Below are positions 18,054 to 27,400 of a DNA stretch of 64,000 nucleotides, in pieces. The notes beneath the pieces were generated by a model, which was not told where the DNA came from, made no database searches, and was given only the letters and a program-made list of their open reading frames with translations. Position numbers and translations under genes: made by a program. The DNA comes from Pedobacter schmidteae. GTDB taxonomy: Bacteria > Bacteroidota > Bacteroidia > Sphingobacteriales > Sphingobacteriaceae. Every line of letters starts with the position of its first letter. Positions within the stretch are counted from its first letter, which is position 1. Location of the stretch: positions 6,134,519 to 6,198,518 of the forward strand of contig NZ_LS999839.1 in the NCBI RefSeq assembly GCF_900564155.1, in the 5' to 3' direction.

Positions 18054-18899
18054 ATGAAACATCAAATAAATGAATTAGAGGATATCGCTGCTCAGGTAAG
18101 ACGGGATATTGTTAGAATGGTGCATGCCTGCCAATCGGGTCATCCGGGAGGGTCATTAGGCTGTGCAGATTTTATGACGGCATTGTATTTTGAAATCATG
18201 AACCACTCTACTGATTTTAAAATGGATGGAAAAGGCGAAGATTTGTTTTTTCTTTCAAACGGCCACATTTCGCCGGTTTTTTACAGCGTTTTAGCCAGAT
18301 CAGGATATTTTGACGTGAGCGAACTGGCAACTTTCAGAAAGCTGAACTCAAGGTTACAAGGACACCCAACTACCCACGAAGGGCTTCCTGGTGTAAGAGT
18401 AGCCTCAGGCTCATTGGGCCAGGGTCTATCTGTAGCTATCGGAGCTGCCCAAGCAAAGAAATTAAATAAAGATCATTCTACTGTATTTGTATTACTTGGT
18501 GATGGCGAATTGCAGGAAGGACAAAACTGGGAGGCAATTATGTACGCTCCTCATAATAAAGTAGACAACCTGATTGCTTCTGTTGATTATAACGGGCAGC
18601 AGATAGATGGTCCTACAGAAAAGGTATTATCATTGGAAAACCTTCAGGCAAAATTTGAAGCTTTCGGATGGCATGTGATCAATTCGGACGGTAATGATAT
18701 GGACTCGATTGTGAAAGCCCTGCATTATGCAAAATCGTTGACAGGTAAAGGAAAACCTGTTTTAAATCTGATGAGCACACAAATGGGTTATGGCGTTGAT
18801 TTTATGATGGGATCGCACAAATGGCATGGTGTGGCTCCTAACGACGAACAACTGGCAGCAGCCCTGGCGCAATTAAGTAGTACCCTTAAAGATTATTAA
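18054..18899 (+). CDS. transketolase, N-terminal (TPP-binding) subunit
   Basis: The first half of a split transketolase. At 281 residues it carries the thiamine diphosphate-binding module: the HPGGSLGCADF segment near residue 26, and the TPP motif beginning GDGELQEGQNWE and running to the asparagine of the VDYNG segment. Together with the next gene it transfers two-carbon units between sugar phosphates in the pentose phosphate pathway. The split form is common in Bacteroidota, archaea and Firmicutes. The stop is followed after 2 bases by the start of the second half, so the two are made together. Confidence 0.93.
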   Translation: MKHQINELEDIAAQVRRDIVRMVHACQSGHPGGSLGCADFMTALYFEIMNHSTDFKMDGKGEDLFFLSNGHISPVFYSVLARSGYFDVSELATFRKLNSRLQGHPTTHEGLPGVRVASGSLGQGLSVAIGAAQAKKLNKDHSTVFVLLGDGELQEGQNWEAIMYAPHNKVDNLIASVDYNGQQIDGPTEKVLSLENLQAKFEAFGWHVINSDGNDMDSIVKALHYAKSLTGKGKPVLNLMSTQMGYGVDFMMGSHKWHGVAPNDEQLAAALAQLSSTLKDY

Positions 18900-18901
18900 G
18901 C

Positions 18902-19861
18902 ATGAAGAAGTATACATATACTGAAAAAAAAGATACACGTTCTGGTTTTGGAGCAGGATTGCTTGAAGCAGGAAAAAAGAACCCGGAAGTAGTGGCACTT
19001 TGTGCCGACCTGGTAGGCTCGTTAAAAATGGATGCCTTTATTAAAGAATTCCCTGAACGTTTTTTCCAGATCGGGATTGCTGAAGCCAATATGATTGGTA
19101 TCGCTGCCGGTTTGACTATTGGAGGAAAAATTCCCTTTACCGGAACTTTTGCCAACTTTTCGACTGGCAGGGTTTACGATCAGATCCGTCAGTCGGTAGC
19201 CTATTCTGATAAAAACGTAAAAATCTGTGCCTCGCACGCTGGTCTTACATTGGGTGAGGACGGTGCAACGCACCAAATTCTGGAAGACATAGGTTTGATG
19301 AAAATGCTACCGGGCATGACCGTAATTAATACCTGCGATTACAACCAGACCAAAGCAGCAACAATAGCTATTGCCGAACACCATGGACCGGTATATCTGC
19401 GTTTTGGTCGCCCTGTAATCCCGGTATTTACCGATCCTGATCAAAAGTTTGAAATCGGAAAGGCCTGGATGGTAAATGAAGGCACCGACGTAACAATCAT
19501 TGCCACAGGCCATATGGTTTGGAAAGCAATTGAAGCTGGCGAAAAACTAGCTGAATTGGGCATCGATGCCGAAATTATCAATATCCACACCATTAAACCT
19601 TTGGACGAAGAAGCAGTCTTGAAATCAGTTAAGAAAACCGGCTGCGTGGTAACTTGTGAGGAGCACAATAAATACGGTGGCCTGGGCGAAAGCGTAGCAA
19701 GATTATTATCGACAACATTACCTACACCACAGGAATTTGTGGCAGTAAACGATAGTTTTGGCGAAAGTGGTACGCCAGATCAACTGATGACCAAATATGG
19801 CCTAGACAGCGTTAATATTGTTGAGGCTGCGCAAAAAGTAATGAAAAGAGCCAACAAATAA
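18902..19861 (+). CDS. transketolase, C-terminal subunit
   Basis: The second half of the split transketolase, 319 residues. It has the pyrimidine-binding domain (RFFQIGIAEANMIGIAAGLT, with the glutamate that activates the TPP aminopyrimidine) and the C-terminal transketolase domain (EEHNKYGGLGESVA near residue 255). It must pair with the upstream subunit to be active. It is 2 bases after the N-terminal subunit gene and 24 bases before the sigma factor gene, so the downstream module may be partly transcribed from the same promoter. Confidence 0.93.
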   Translation: MKKYTYTEKKDTRSGFGAGLLEAGKKNPEVVALCADLVGSLKMDAFIKEFPERFFQIGIAEANMIGIAAGLTIGGKIPFTGTFANFSTGRVYDQIRQSVAYSDKNVKICASHAGLTLGEDGATHQILEDIGLMKMLPGMTVINTCDYNQTKAATIAIAEHHGPVYLRFGRPVIPVFTDPDQKFEIGKAWMVNEGTDVTIIATGHMVWKAIEAGEKLAELGIDAEIINIHTIKPLDEEAVLKSVKKTGCVVTCEEHNKYGGLGESVARLLSTTLPTPQEFVAVNDSFGESGTPDQLMTKYGLDSVNIVEAAQKVMKRANK

Positions 19862-19885
19862 TACCTACAGTAAAAAGGACAATGA

Positions 19886-20446
19886 ATGAAGCAGGTTGAA
19901 GATTCGGAGATTTTAGAGAAATTCTTAAATACAAAAACTCGTGATGAAGCCTTTAACCTGCTTCTTAGTAAATATCAGCAGAAAATTTACTGGCACATCA
20001 GGCGCTTAGTTATCGACCATGATGACGCTGATGATCTGGTACAGGATACTTTTATCAAAGTATGGAAAAACCTGGAGAAGTTCCGTAGTGACTCTCAGCT
20101 TTACACCTGGATATATCGCATCGCAACCAACGAATCCATTACTTTTCTGAATAAAAAGAAGCAAAGAAACAACACACCGCTAGATGAAGTTTCTTCAGAA
20201 CTGGCTGAAACATTAATTGCATCCAGCCACTTTAATGGCGATAAAGTACAGTTAAAACTTCAGCAGGCATTACTTACCCTACCCGAAAAACAAAGACTCA
20301 TATTCAACATGAAGTATTTTGATGATTTGAAGTATGAGGAAATAGCTGAAATTACGGGCACCAGTGTGGGTGCACTAAAGGCTTCTTTTCATATCGCGGT
20401 AAAGAAAGTTGAAACTTTTATGCTAAATGAAGACATTACCTTTTAA
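19886..20446 (+). CDS. ECF-type RNA polymerase sigma factor
   Basis: A 186-residue extracytoplasmic-function sigma factor. Region 2 is visible as DDADDLVQDTFIKVWKNL followed by the LYTWIYRIATNESITFL promoter-melting segment (about residues 47-90). Region 4, beginning LPEKQRLIFNMKYFDDL (about 131-180), has a helix-turn-helix that recognises the -35-like element. It directly precedes a membrane protein that could be its anti-sigma factor and a small secreted protein, the layout of an envelope-stress circuit. The signal and target promoters are unknown. Confidence 0.92.
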   Translation: MKQVEDSEILEKFLNTKTRDEAFNLLLSKYQQKIYWHIRRLVIDHDDADDLVQDTFIKVWKNLEKFRSDSQLYTWIYRIATNESITFLNKKKQRNNTPLDEVSSELAETLIASSHFNGDKVQLKLQQALLTLPEKQRLIFNMKYFDDLKYEEIAEITGTSVGALKASFHIAVKKVETFMLNEDITF

Positions 20447-20480
20447 ACCTTTTGGAGTATAATACATCAATATATTTGAA

Positions 20481-21122
20481 ATGGATAATAATTTAGAAAA
20501 TAACGATTGGAAAAAGGAAGCGCCCCTACTGGCGACTTTACCTGTAAGCCATCCTTTTTCTGTTCCTGAAGGATATTTTGAAAATTTATCACTTCAATTA
20601 ACCGATTCCATCTACCTGGAAAAGTTAAAAAATGAAATCCCTGCACCAGGGTTTGAAGTACCCGACAATTATTTTAATGATCTTCAACAGCAAATCAGTT
20701 CGGAAATACTGGCCAACCGCCTGAAGACAGTTGCCCCAGTTGGTGACTATGCAGTTCCTGCTCATTATTTTGAACAACTGCAAGCCAAGATTCAGTCAAA
20801 AACAATCGGTGAACAAAAACAACAAACTGCAAAAATTGTTCGTTTGTGGCGGTCTAAAGTTGTAAAATACGCCTCGGCTGCCTGTTTTGTGATGCTAAGT
20901 GCAATAGGCATTTATTTTTATGAACAACAGCATCATAACAACAAATTGGCTTATACAGAACAGAATGCCGATCAAATGCTTTATGATATAGATGAACAGG
21001 TCATTATTGATCATATAGAGTCTAATGATTTACAGCAGGTAAAACCCGGAGCTACTGATGTGGCGCTGGAAAATTATATCCTTACCAATTACACACAAAG
21101 TGATATTGCAAGGAATTTATAA
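20481..21122 (+). CDS. single-pass membrane protein with three-fold repeat, putative anti-sigma factor
   Basis: A 213-residue protein that I know only from context. Its cytoplasmic N-terminal half holds three copies of a motif of the form VPxxYFxxL, starting at V28, V60 and V92, a period of exactly 32 residues. A membrane helix follows at about 129-147, and then a Gln/His/Asp-rich outer part of about 65 residues. There is no zinc-binding HxxxCxxC motif of the ZAS anti-sigma class. Position right after an ECF sigma gene (34 bases) argues for an anti-sigma role, in which the repeats would bind the sigma factor. Alternatively it is an unrelated membrane protein. Confidence 0.7.
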   Translation: MDNNLENNDWKKEAPLLATLPVSHPFSVPEGYFENLSLQLTDSIYLEKLKNEIPAPGFEVPDNYFNDLQQQISSEILANRLKTVAPVGDYAVPAHYFEQLQAKIQSKTIGEQKQQTAKIVRLWRSKVVKYASAACFVMLSAIGIYFYEQQHHNNKLAYTEQNADQMLYDIDEQVIIDHIESNDLQQVKPGATDVALENYILTNYTQSDIARNL

Positions 21123-21197
21123 AAATGATCAAATGAGCTGGGTATGATGAAATCATCAAAGGCTCCATCTGACAATTAACAATATAAAAGAAAACAG

Positions 21198-21650
21198 ATG
21201 AAACAGCTAATTATCGCTATACTTCTCCTATTTCCGGCTATAGTAATGGCACAAAGGCCAAGCGAACGCATCAATGAAATTGAATCCTATAGAATTGCTT
21301 ACTTAACCCAAAAGCTTGATCTTACTGCAGAGGAAGCAAAGATATTTTGGCCGATTTACAATGATTGGCAAAGAGAACAGGATGCACTGCGCAAAGAACG
21401 TATGCAAAAGATGATTAGTTTTCGCAAAATTTCTGAAATTGAAGAACTATCTGATACTGAAGTTCAGACACTTATTGTAAATGATTTCAGCTTTGAACAA
21501 CGAGAGTTGAACCTTAAAAAGAAGTACTACTATAAATTAAAATCAAACTTACCGATCAAGATTGTGGGCAAATATTACCGGGCTCAGGAAGCCTTTAAAA
21601 AGGAACTTCTGGCCAAATACCGGAACAATGGCTGGCCGCAGCGAAATTAA
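21198..21650 (+). CDS. small secreted helical protein (Spy/CpxP-like position)
   Basis: A 150-residue protein with a clear signal peptide (residues 1-18, ending VMAQ) and then an entirely helical, highly charged mature part rich in Lys, Glu and Arg. Features include KLDLTAEEAKIFWPIYNDW and a series of Lys-rich helices. It resembles periplasmic stress proteins of the Spy/CpxP/Zra type in size and character, but the LTxxQ motifs of that family are only loosely matched, so the link is inferred. It closes a sigma factor/membrane protein/secreted protein trio and ends 9 bases before the aminotransferase gene. Confidence 0.7.
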   Translation: MKQLIIAILLLFPAIVMAQRPSERINEIESYRIAYLTQKLDLTAEEAKIFWPIYNDWQREQDALRKERMQKMISFRKISEIEELSDTEVQTLIVNDFSFEQRELNLKKKYYYKLKSNLPIKIVGKYYRAQEAFKKELLAKYRNNGWPQRN

Positions 21651-21659
21651 TTCGTATTT

Positions 21660-22853
21660 TTGGCCATGCTTACACAACGCCAATTATTTCTGCAACACAA
21701 CGCTCAGACTACTCTTGAACCGCTACTTCTAGAATTTAATAAAGCCCAGGGTGTGTACCTTTATGATAGCCAGGGCAAAAAATACATCGACCTCATTGCC
21801 GGCATTGGTGTAAGCAATGTAGGCCACTGCCATCCTGCCGTTGTAGCTGCGGTACAAAATCAGGCAGAACAATACATGCATATTATGGTTTACGGCGAAT
21901 TTGTGCAAAGCCCCCAGGTAAATTTTGCCAAAGCGCTTGCCGATGTATTGCCACAGAACCTTAATTGTACTTACTTCGTAAATTCCGGTGCCGAAGCAGT
22001 AGAGGGTGCCATGAAACTTGCTAAAAGATATACCGGACGTTCGGAGATTATTTCCTGCTTTAATTCCTATCATGGCAGCACGCAAGGTGCATTAAGTATG
22101 ATGGGCAATGAAGAATTTAAGCAAGCCTACAGACCATTGTTACCTGATATCAGATTTATGAATTATGGGCTTGCGGCCGATCTGGAATTGATTACCACAA
22201 AAACAGCAGCAGTTTTTATAGAAACCATACAAGGAGAAGCAGGGATAAGGATAGCAGATAAAGCCTACTTTGAGGCCTTGCGAAAAAAGTGTACAGAAAC
22301 AGGAACATTGCTGGTATTTGACGAAATACAGTGTGGATTTGGCCGTACTGGAAAAATGTTCGGCTTTGAGCATTTTAATGTGGTTCCGGACATTCTTTTA
22401 CTAGCCAAGGGTATTGGAGGCGGAATGCCCATTGGTGCCTTTATCAGCTCACGGGAAATCATGATCGCATTGGCTACCAATCCGATTTTGGGTCATATTA
22501 CAACATTTGGAGGACACCCGGTAAGCTGCGCAGCCGGTTTGGCGACTTTGCAAACCATAGTTAATGAAAATATTGTAGCAGAAGTGGAAGAAAAAGGCCT
22601 CCTTTTCAAAAAATTGCTTCAACACCCTGCTATTAAAGAGGTGCGGGGTATAGGCCTGATGATGGCCATAAGTTTCGAGAGTTTCGAAATCAATAAAAAG
22701 ATCATTGACGCCTGTATTGCTGATGGCGTGATCAGCGACTGGTTTTTACATTGCAGCAATTCAATGCGGATTGCCCCGCCATTGATTATTACCAAAGCCG
22801 AAATTGAAATTGCTTGTCAGATCATATTGAAAAATGTTACGGCTTTAGGATAG
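21660..22853 (+). CDS. class III aminotransferase (acetylornithine/ornithine type)
   Basis: A 397-residue PLP enzyme of fold type I, class III. Visible are the GSAEAVEGAMKLAKRYTGR region, the DEIQCGFGRTG cofactor motif and the PLP lysine in LLAKGIGGGMPIGAF. Members include acetylornithine, succinylornithine, ornithine and 4-aminobutyrate transaminases. The sequence alone does not settle which, and there are no arginine genes beside it. It is 9 bases after the secreted stress-type protein, though a shared role is not obvious. Two REP-like palindromes follow the stop codon. Confidence 0.88.
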   Translation: MAMLTQRQLFLQHNAQTTLEPLLLEFNKAQGVYLYDSQGKKYIDLIAGIGVSNVGHCHPAVVAAVQNQAEQYMHIMVYGEFVQSPQVNFAKALADVLPQNLNCTYFVNSGAEAVEGAMKLAKRYTGRSEIISCFNSYHGSTQGALSMMGNEEFKQAYRPLLPDIRFMNYGLAADLELITTKTAAVFIETIQGEAGIRIADKAYFEALRKKCTETGTLLVFDEIQCGFGRTGKMFGFEHFNVVPDILLLAKGIGGGMPIGAFISSREIMIALATNPILGHITTFGGHPVSCAAGLATLQTIVNENIVAEVEEKGLLFKKLLQHPAIKEVRGIGLMMAISFESFEINKKIIDACIADGVISDWFLHCSNSMRIAPPLIITKAEIEIACQIILKNVTALG

Positions 22854-22877
22854 CCTCTCGGCCCTGCACATCTCGTC

Positions 22878-22952
22878 ATGCTGAATTTATTTCAGCATCC
22901 TAGACATGCTATTCTGTCTTTCTCTTGCGAGATGCTGAAATAAATTCAGCAT
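22878..22952. repeat. pair of inverted REP-like palindromes
   Basis: ATGCTGAATTTATTTCAGCATC at 22878-22899 and its reverse complement at 22931-22952 face each other. Each is itself a hairpin (ATGCTGAA/TTCAGCAT). The flanks also match partly (CTCGTC... and ...GCGAGA). This is the layout of a REP/BIME pair, and it sits in the convergent spacer after the aminotransferase gene, the usual place for such repeats. Confidence 0.75.
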
Positions 22953-23033
22953 CACATGGAGCGGATAACTACGTCCACATAGTGAGGCAGGTATGGCTAT
23001 AACGACCGGTTTAACAAGTGATCTAACGAAACG

Positions 23034-23954
23034 CTAACTCATTTTTTGCCGTTTGATCAGATAAGCCTGTAATACCGGATGAAAACCTTGTGCAATATCG
23101 GCATCAATAATATCTATTTTATATTGAATACACTTTGACAGAATGTGCTGACGGTATTCCTCCATCCTGGCAAAGTATGCATCTTTTACCTTTGAGGTAT
23201 GTGTTTTCAAAATGGCCCCTGTTTCCAAATCAATAAACTCGTGCGGGCGGTTTTCGAAATTAAATTCAACTTCCTTTGCCCGATCTGTCACATTAAAAAT
23301 AACCACCTCATGTTTATTAAATTTAAGATGCTGAAGTGCCGAGAACAAACCGTCGATATGATTTCCATCCTGAAATGTACCCAACATATCGCTAAAAATA
23401 ACTACCAGCGAGCGTTTGTGAATCAGTTCGGCTATCTGATGTAATGCCTGTTCCAGGTTGGTTTTTACATTTAGTGGTTCGGTATTCAGCAATTCTTCAA
23501 GCTTGGCAAACAGAAACTTCTGATGCGTGGTGGTCGACTTAGCCGGGGTATTTAGCAGCAGCTGATCAGTAAAAAGACTTAGGCCAAATGCATCCCGTTG
23601 TCTTTTTAACAAATAAATTAAGGCCGCCACTGCCTGTACAGAAAAATTAAGCTTGTTATAAGCCTTCAAGGGGAAATACATAGATGAGGAAACATCGATA
23701 ATAAACTGACACCGCAAATTCGTTTCCTCCTCATATCGCTTGCTAAATAGCTTATCGGTCCGGGCGTACAGTTTCCAGTCTATATTTTTAACGTTGTCGC
23801 CAACGTTATAAAGGCGATGTTCAGCAAACTCGACAGAAAATCCGTGAAAGGGGCTTTTGTGCAAGCCGGTAATGAAACCTTCAACTACCTGCCGGGCAAG
23901 CAGCTCCAGGTTGGCATTAAAATGTAAATGTTGTTCATCAATAGGCAACTGCAT
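23034..23954 (-). CDS. DUF58-domain protein
   Basis: A 306-residue cytoplasmic protein of the DUF58 family, which contains a von Willebrand A-like fold. The family signature is the segment SVEFAEHRLYNVGDNVKNIDWKLYARTD in the first 90 residues, and the metal-ion site begins IDVSSSMYFP. These proteins usually occur next to a MoxR-type AAA ATPase and transglutaminase-like or BatA/BatB genes; no such partner is in the window. The exact role is unknown. It reads toward the REP pair and shares a spacer with trxA, whose terminator lies just upstream of it. Confidence 0.88.
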   Translation of the reverse strand: MQLPIDEQHLHFNANLELLARQVVEGFITGLHKSPFHGFSVEFAEHRLYNVGDNVKNIDWKLYARTDKLFSKRYEEETNLRCQFIIDVSSSMYFPLKAYNKLNFSVQAVAALIYLLKRQRDAFGLSLFTDQLLLNTPAKSTTTHQKFLFAKLEELLNTEPLNVKTNLEQALHQIAELIHKRSLVVIFSDMLGTFQDGNHIDGLFSALQHLKFNKHEVVIFNVTDRAKEVEFNFENRPHEFIDLETGAILKTHTSKVKDAYFARMEEYRQHILSKCIQYKIDIIDADIAQGFHPVLQAYLIKRQKMS

Positions 23955-23965
23955 AGCGTAAATAT

Positions 23966-23998
23966 AAAAAAAGCGTTCATAATGTTATGAACGCTTTT
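23966..23998 (-). terminator. terminator of trxA
   Basis: A 13-base stem (AAAAGCGTTCATA with TATGAACGCTTTT), a 4-base loop and a T-rich tract on the minus strand, immediately downstream of the trxA stop. Confidence 0.88.
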
Positions 23999-24021
23999 CA
24001 TCAATATATGATATGAATTGA

Positions 24022-24339
24022 TTACAATTGTTTTTCCAGTTTCTGCGCAAGTACTGATTTTGGCACTGCACCAACTTGTTTGTCTACTACTTCACCGTTT
24101 TTAAAGTACAATAAAGCCGGGATGTTACGGATGCCAAACTGAGTAGAAATTTGTGGGTTGTTATCAACATTAACTTTTCCTACAACTGCTTTTCCTTCGT
24201 ATTCTTTTGAGATCTCATCTACAACAGGACCTACCATACGACATGGACCACACCATTCTGCCCAAAAGTCAACTAAAACTGGTTTATCTGATTTTAACAC
24301 AACTTCCTCGAAGTTAGCATCTGTGATTTCTAAAGCCAT
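24022..24339 (-). CDS. trxA: thioredoxin
   Basis: A 105-residue thioredoxin with the redox centre W29-C30-G31-P32-C33 and the cis-proline segment RNIPALLYFKNGE. It is the general cytoplasmic disulfide reductant that would recycle MsrA, the Bcp peroxidase and ribonucleotide reductase. It has its own promoter match upstream and a strong terminator after it, so it is a single-gene transcript. Confidence 0.97.
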   Translation of the reverse strand: MALEITDANFEEVVLKSDKPVLVDFWAEWCGPCRMVGPVVDEISKEYEGKAVVGKVNVDNNPQISTQFGIRNIPALLYFKNGEVVDKQVGAVPKSVLAQKLEKQL

Positions 24340-24423
24340 AATTCTATTTTTTTTATATTAGTTATCTTAATTTCTTTGTCTGGTCACGAACCGTTTTAAT
24401 TAACGTATACTGCTTGCAGACTA

Positions 24424-24453
24424 CAAATATATTATCAATTGTAATGCCATCAA
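24424..24453 (-). promoter_or_regulatory. probable promoter of trxA
   Basis: On the minus strand TTG (24453-24451), 19 bases, then TATATTTG (24431-24424) match the Bacteroidota consensus. It would give a leader of about 75 bases. Confidence 0.6.
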
Positions 24454-24475
24454 GCCGACTAATGCCATTATGACA

Positions 24476-27400
24476 TTAGTTCAACTTTGAACTCACATTT
24501 AAAGCGTCCAATTGTGCTAAAAAATCATTCGTAGGGTTGATTTTAAGCGATTTAGAGGGCAATTTGACCATTACATTCTGCTCCCTGTCGTACACATCAA
24601 AAAGCAATTGACAATTTTGCTGCTCCGTAGTTGCCTTGTTATTTTCCAGGATAGCTACCACCTGAGCCATAAAGTTATCATCTACACGTTCAATTGGCAC
24701 CTGAATGGTTACACTTTTGGCCAGTTTGTCCCTTAATTCAGACAAAAGATTAATAGAGGTAATTTTAAACTCCCAGTCACCTTCTTTTCTAAACCGCTCG
24801 CCCACCCTTCCACGAATTTGAAGGAAATAGCCATCAGTCAAAAACTGTTTAAATTTGATAAAATCATCTCCAAACAATGCAAGTTCACTACTGTCATCAT
24901 AATCCTCAAACAACAGGGTGCCAAAAGGTTTTCCGGTCTTGGTCATACGTTGTGCAGCTACTACTACCAAACCACCAACTACCAGTTCTCTGTTCTTAAT
25001 GGTTTCAAACTCGGCCAATACCTCTTCGTTGGTATCGCCTGTTCTTATTTTATTTACCAGGGCCAGGTGCCGTACCTTATGCTGACAAAATTCCTTTAGC
25101 TCTAACTTGTAATTGTCCAAAGGATGCCCTGACAAAAAGATACCAATAGCATCTTTTTCATATTTCAACCGGTCTATTAAGCTCCATTCGGGAGCTACAG
25201 GTAGCGCAGGCTCCAGGATCAGGTCGGCCACCGAGCCGCCAAACAGCGACGACTGTGAGGAAGATTCATTGTTCTGGAAATCATTGGCATATTTAATTAC
25301 CTTTTCGATTCCATTCATTTTATCGTTGATACCGACAAAAAAATACTGCGCCCGATGGTGGCCAAAGCCGTCAAAGGCACCGCTATAAATGAAACTCTCG
25401 TAGGCTTTTTTATTTACTGTCCGGGTATTAGATCGTCGAGCAAAATCATAAAGATCTTTATACACCCCATTTTCGGCACGTTCATCTATGATGCTCTCTA
25501 CCGCCTTATCGCCCACGCCCTTAATACCCGACAAACCAAAACGAACTTCACCATTAGTGTTTACAGAGAACTTAGTGCCCGACTCATTTACATCCGGGCC
25601 AAGTACCTGAACGCCCATTTGCTTGCACTCTTCCATAAAAAAGGCAACCTGCTTAATGTCGTTCATATTGTTGGACAGTACTGCCGCCATATACTCGGCA
25701 GGGTAATGTGCCTTTAAATAGGCCGTTTGATAAGCAATCCAGGCATAGCAGGTGGAGTGCGATTTATTGAAGGCATAAGAAGCAAATGCCTCCCAGTCCT
25801 TCCAGATTTTTTCCAATATAGTGGCATCATGACCTTTTTCGGCAGCTTGTTTCACAAACTTAGGCTTCATTTTGTCCAGTACATCCTTCTGCTTTTTACC
25901 CATAGCCTTACGCAAAACATCGGCCTCACCTTTGGTAAAACCTGCCAACTTTTGCGATAAAAGCATCACCTGCTCCTGATATACCGTAATACCGTATGTT
26001 TCTTTCAGGTATTCCTCACAAGCATCTAAATCGTATTTAATTTCCTCCTCACCATTTTTCCTGCGTACAAAACTCGGAATGTACTCCAATGGTCCCGGGC
26101 GATATAGCGCATTCATCGCAATCAAATCTCCAAATACCGTAGGTTTCAGCTCCTTCATGTATTTCTGCATCCCCGTACTCTCGTACTGGAAAATCCCAAT
26201 GGTTTCGCCCCTTTGAAAAAGTTCATAGGTTTTCGGGTCGTCGATTGGAAAATTGTCCGGATCCAGATCTATATTGTGTCTGAATTTAACCAGTTTAACA
26301 GTGTCTTTGATCAGGGTTAAAGTTTTCAACCCCAAAAAGTCCATTTTTAACAAACCGGCACTTTCTACTACCGAGTTGTCAAACTGCGTAACATACAGAT
26401 CGGAATCTTTTGCCGTAGCTACCGGAACAAAATTGGTAATATCACTGGGTGTAATGATCACCCCACATGCGTGAATACCAGTATTTCTTAGAGAGCCTTC
26501 TAAAATCTGGGCCTGCTCCAGCGTTTTTGCCCCTAAATCTTTTGCTACCGCAAGTGACTTCAGCTCAACTACCTTCTCATACTCATCGGCACGAAGTGCT
26601 TCCTTCAGATTTTTCTCATCCAGTGTAAAAATCTTGGCCAGCTTCATGTTGGGAATAAGCTTGGCAATCTTCTCTGCCTCAAACAAAGGCAAATCCAATA
26701 CGCGGGCAGTATCCTTTACCGACGACTTGGCAGCCATGGTACCATAGGTAATGATTTGCGCTACCTGATTGGCTCCGTACTTCTTGATCACATAATCCAT
26801 AACCCTGCCACGGCCCTCATCGTCAAAGTCGATATCAATATCGGGCATCGATACACGGTCTGGATTCAGAAAACGCTCAAAAAGGAGATCGTACTTGATC
26901 GGGTCAATATTGGTAATACCCAAACAATAGGCCACTGCAGATCCGGCAGCTGATCCCCTTCCTGGCCCAACTGACACATCCAGGTTCCTGGCCTCGGCAA
27001 TAAAATCCTGAACAATCAAAAAGTAACCCGGATATCCGGTCTTTTCAATTGTGGCCAATTCAAAATCAAGACGCTCCGCGATATCATCTGTAATCTCACC
27101 ATACCGCTTTTTTGCCCCAACATAAGTTAAATGCCTCAGGTATTTATTTTCTCCACGCTTGCCACCATCTTCCTCATCCTCTTTTACCAGAAACTCTTCC
27201 GAGATATCAAACTTAGGTAAAAGCACCTCACGGGCCAGCTTATAGATTTCTATTTTATCAATAACTTCCTGAATATTTACAATTGCCTCTGGCAGATCGG
27301 CAAACAGGTTTTTCATTTCATCAGGTGATTTGAAATAATATTCCTGATTAGGTAAACCAAATCGAAATCCCCTACCCCTGCCTATTGGCGTAGCCTGCTT

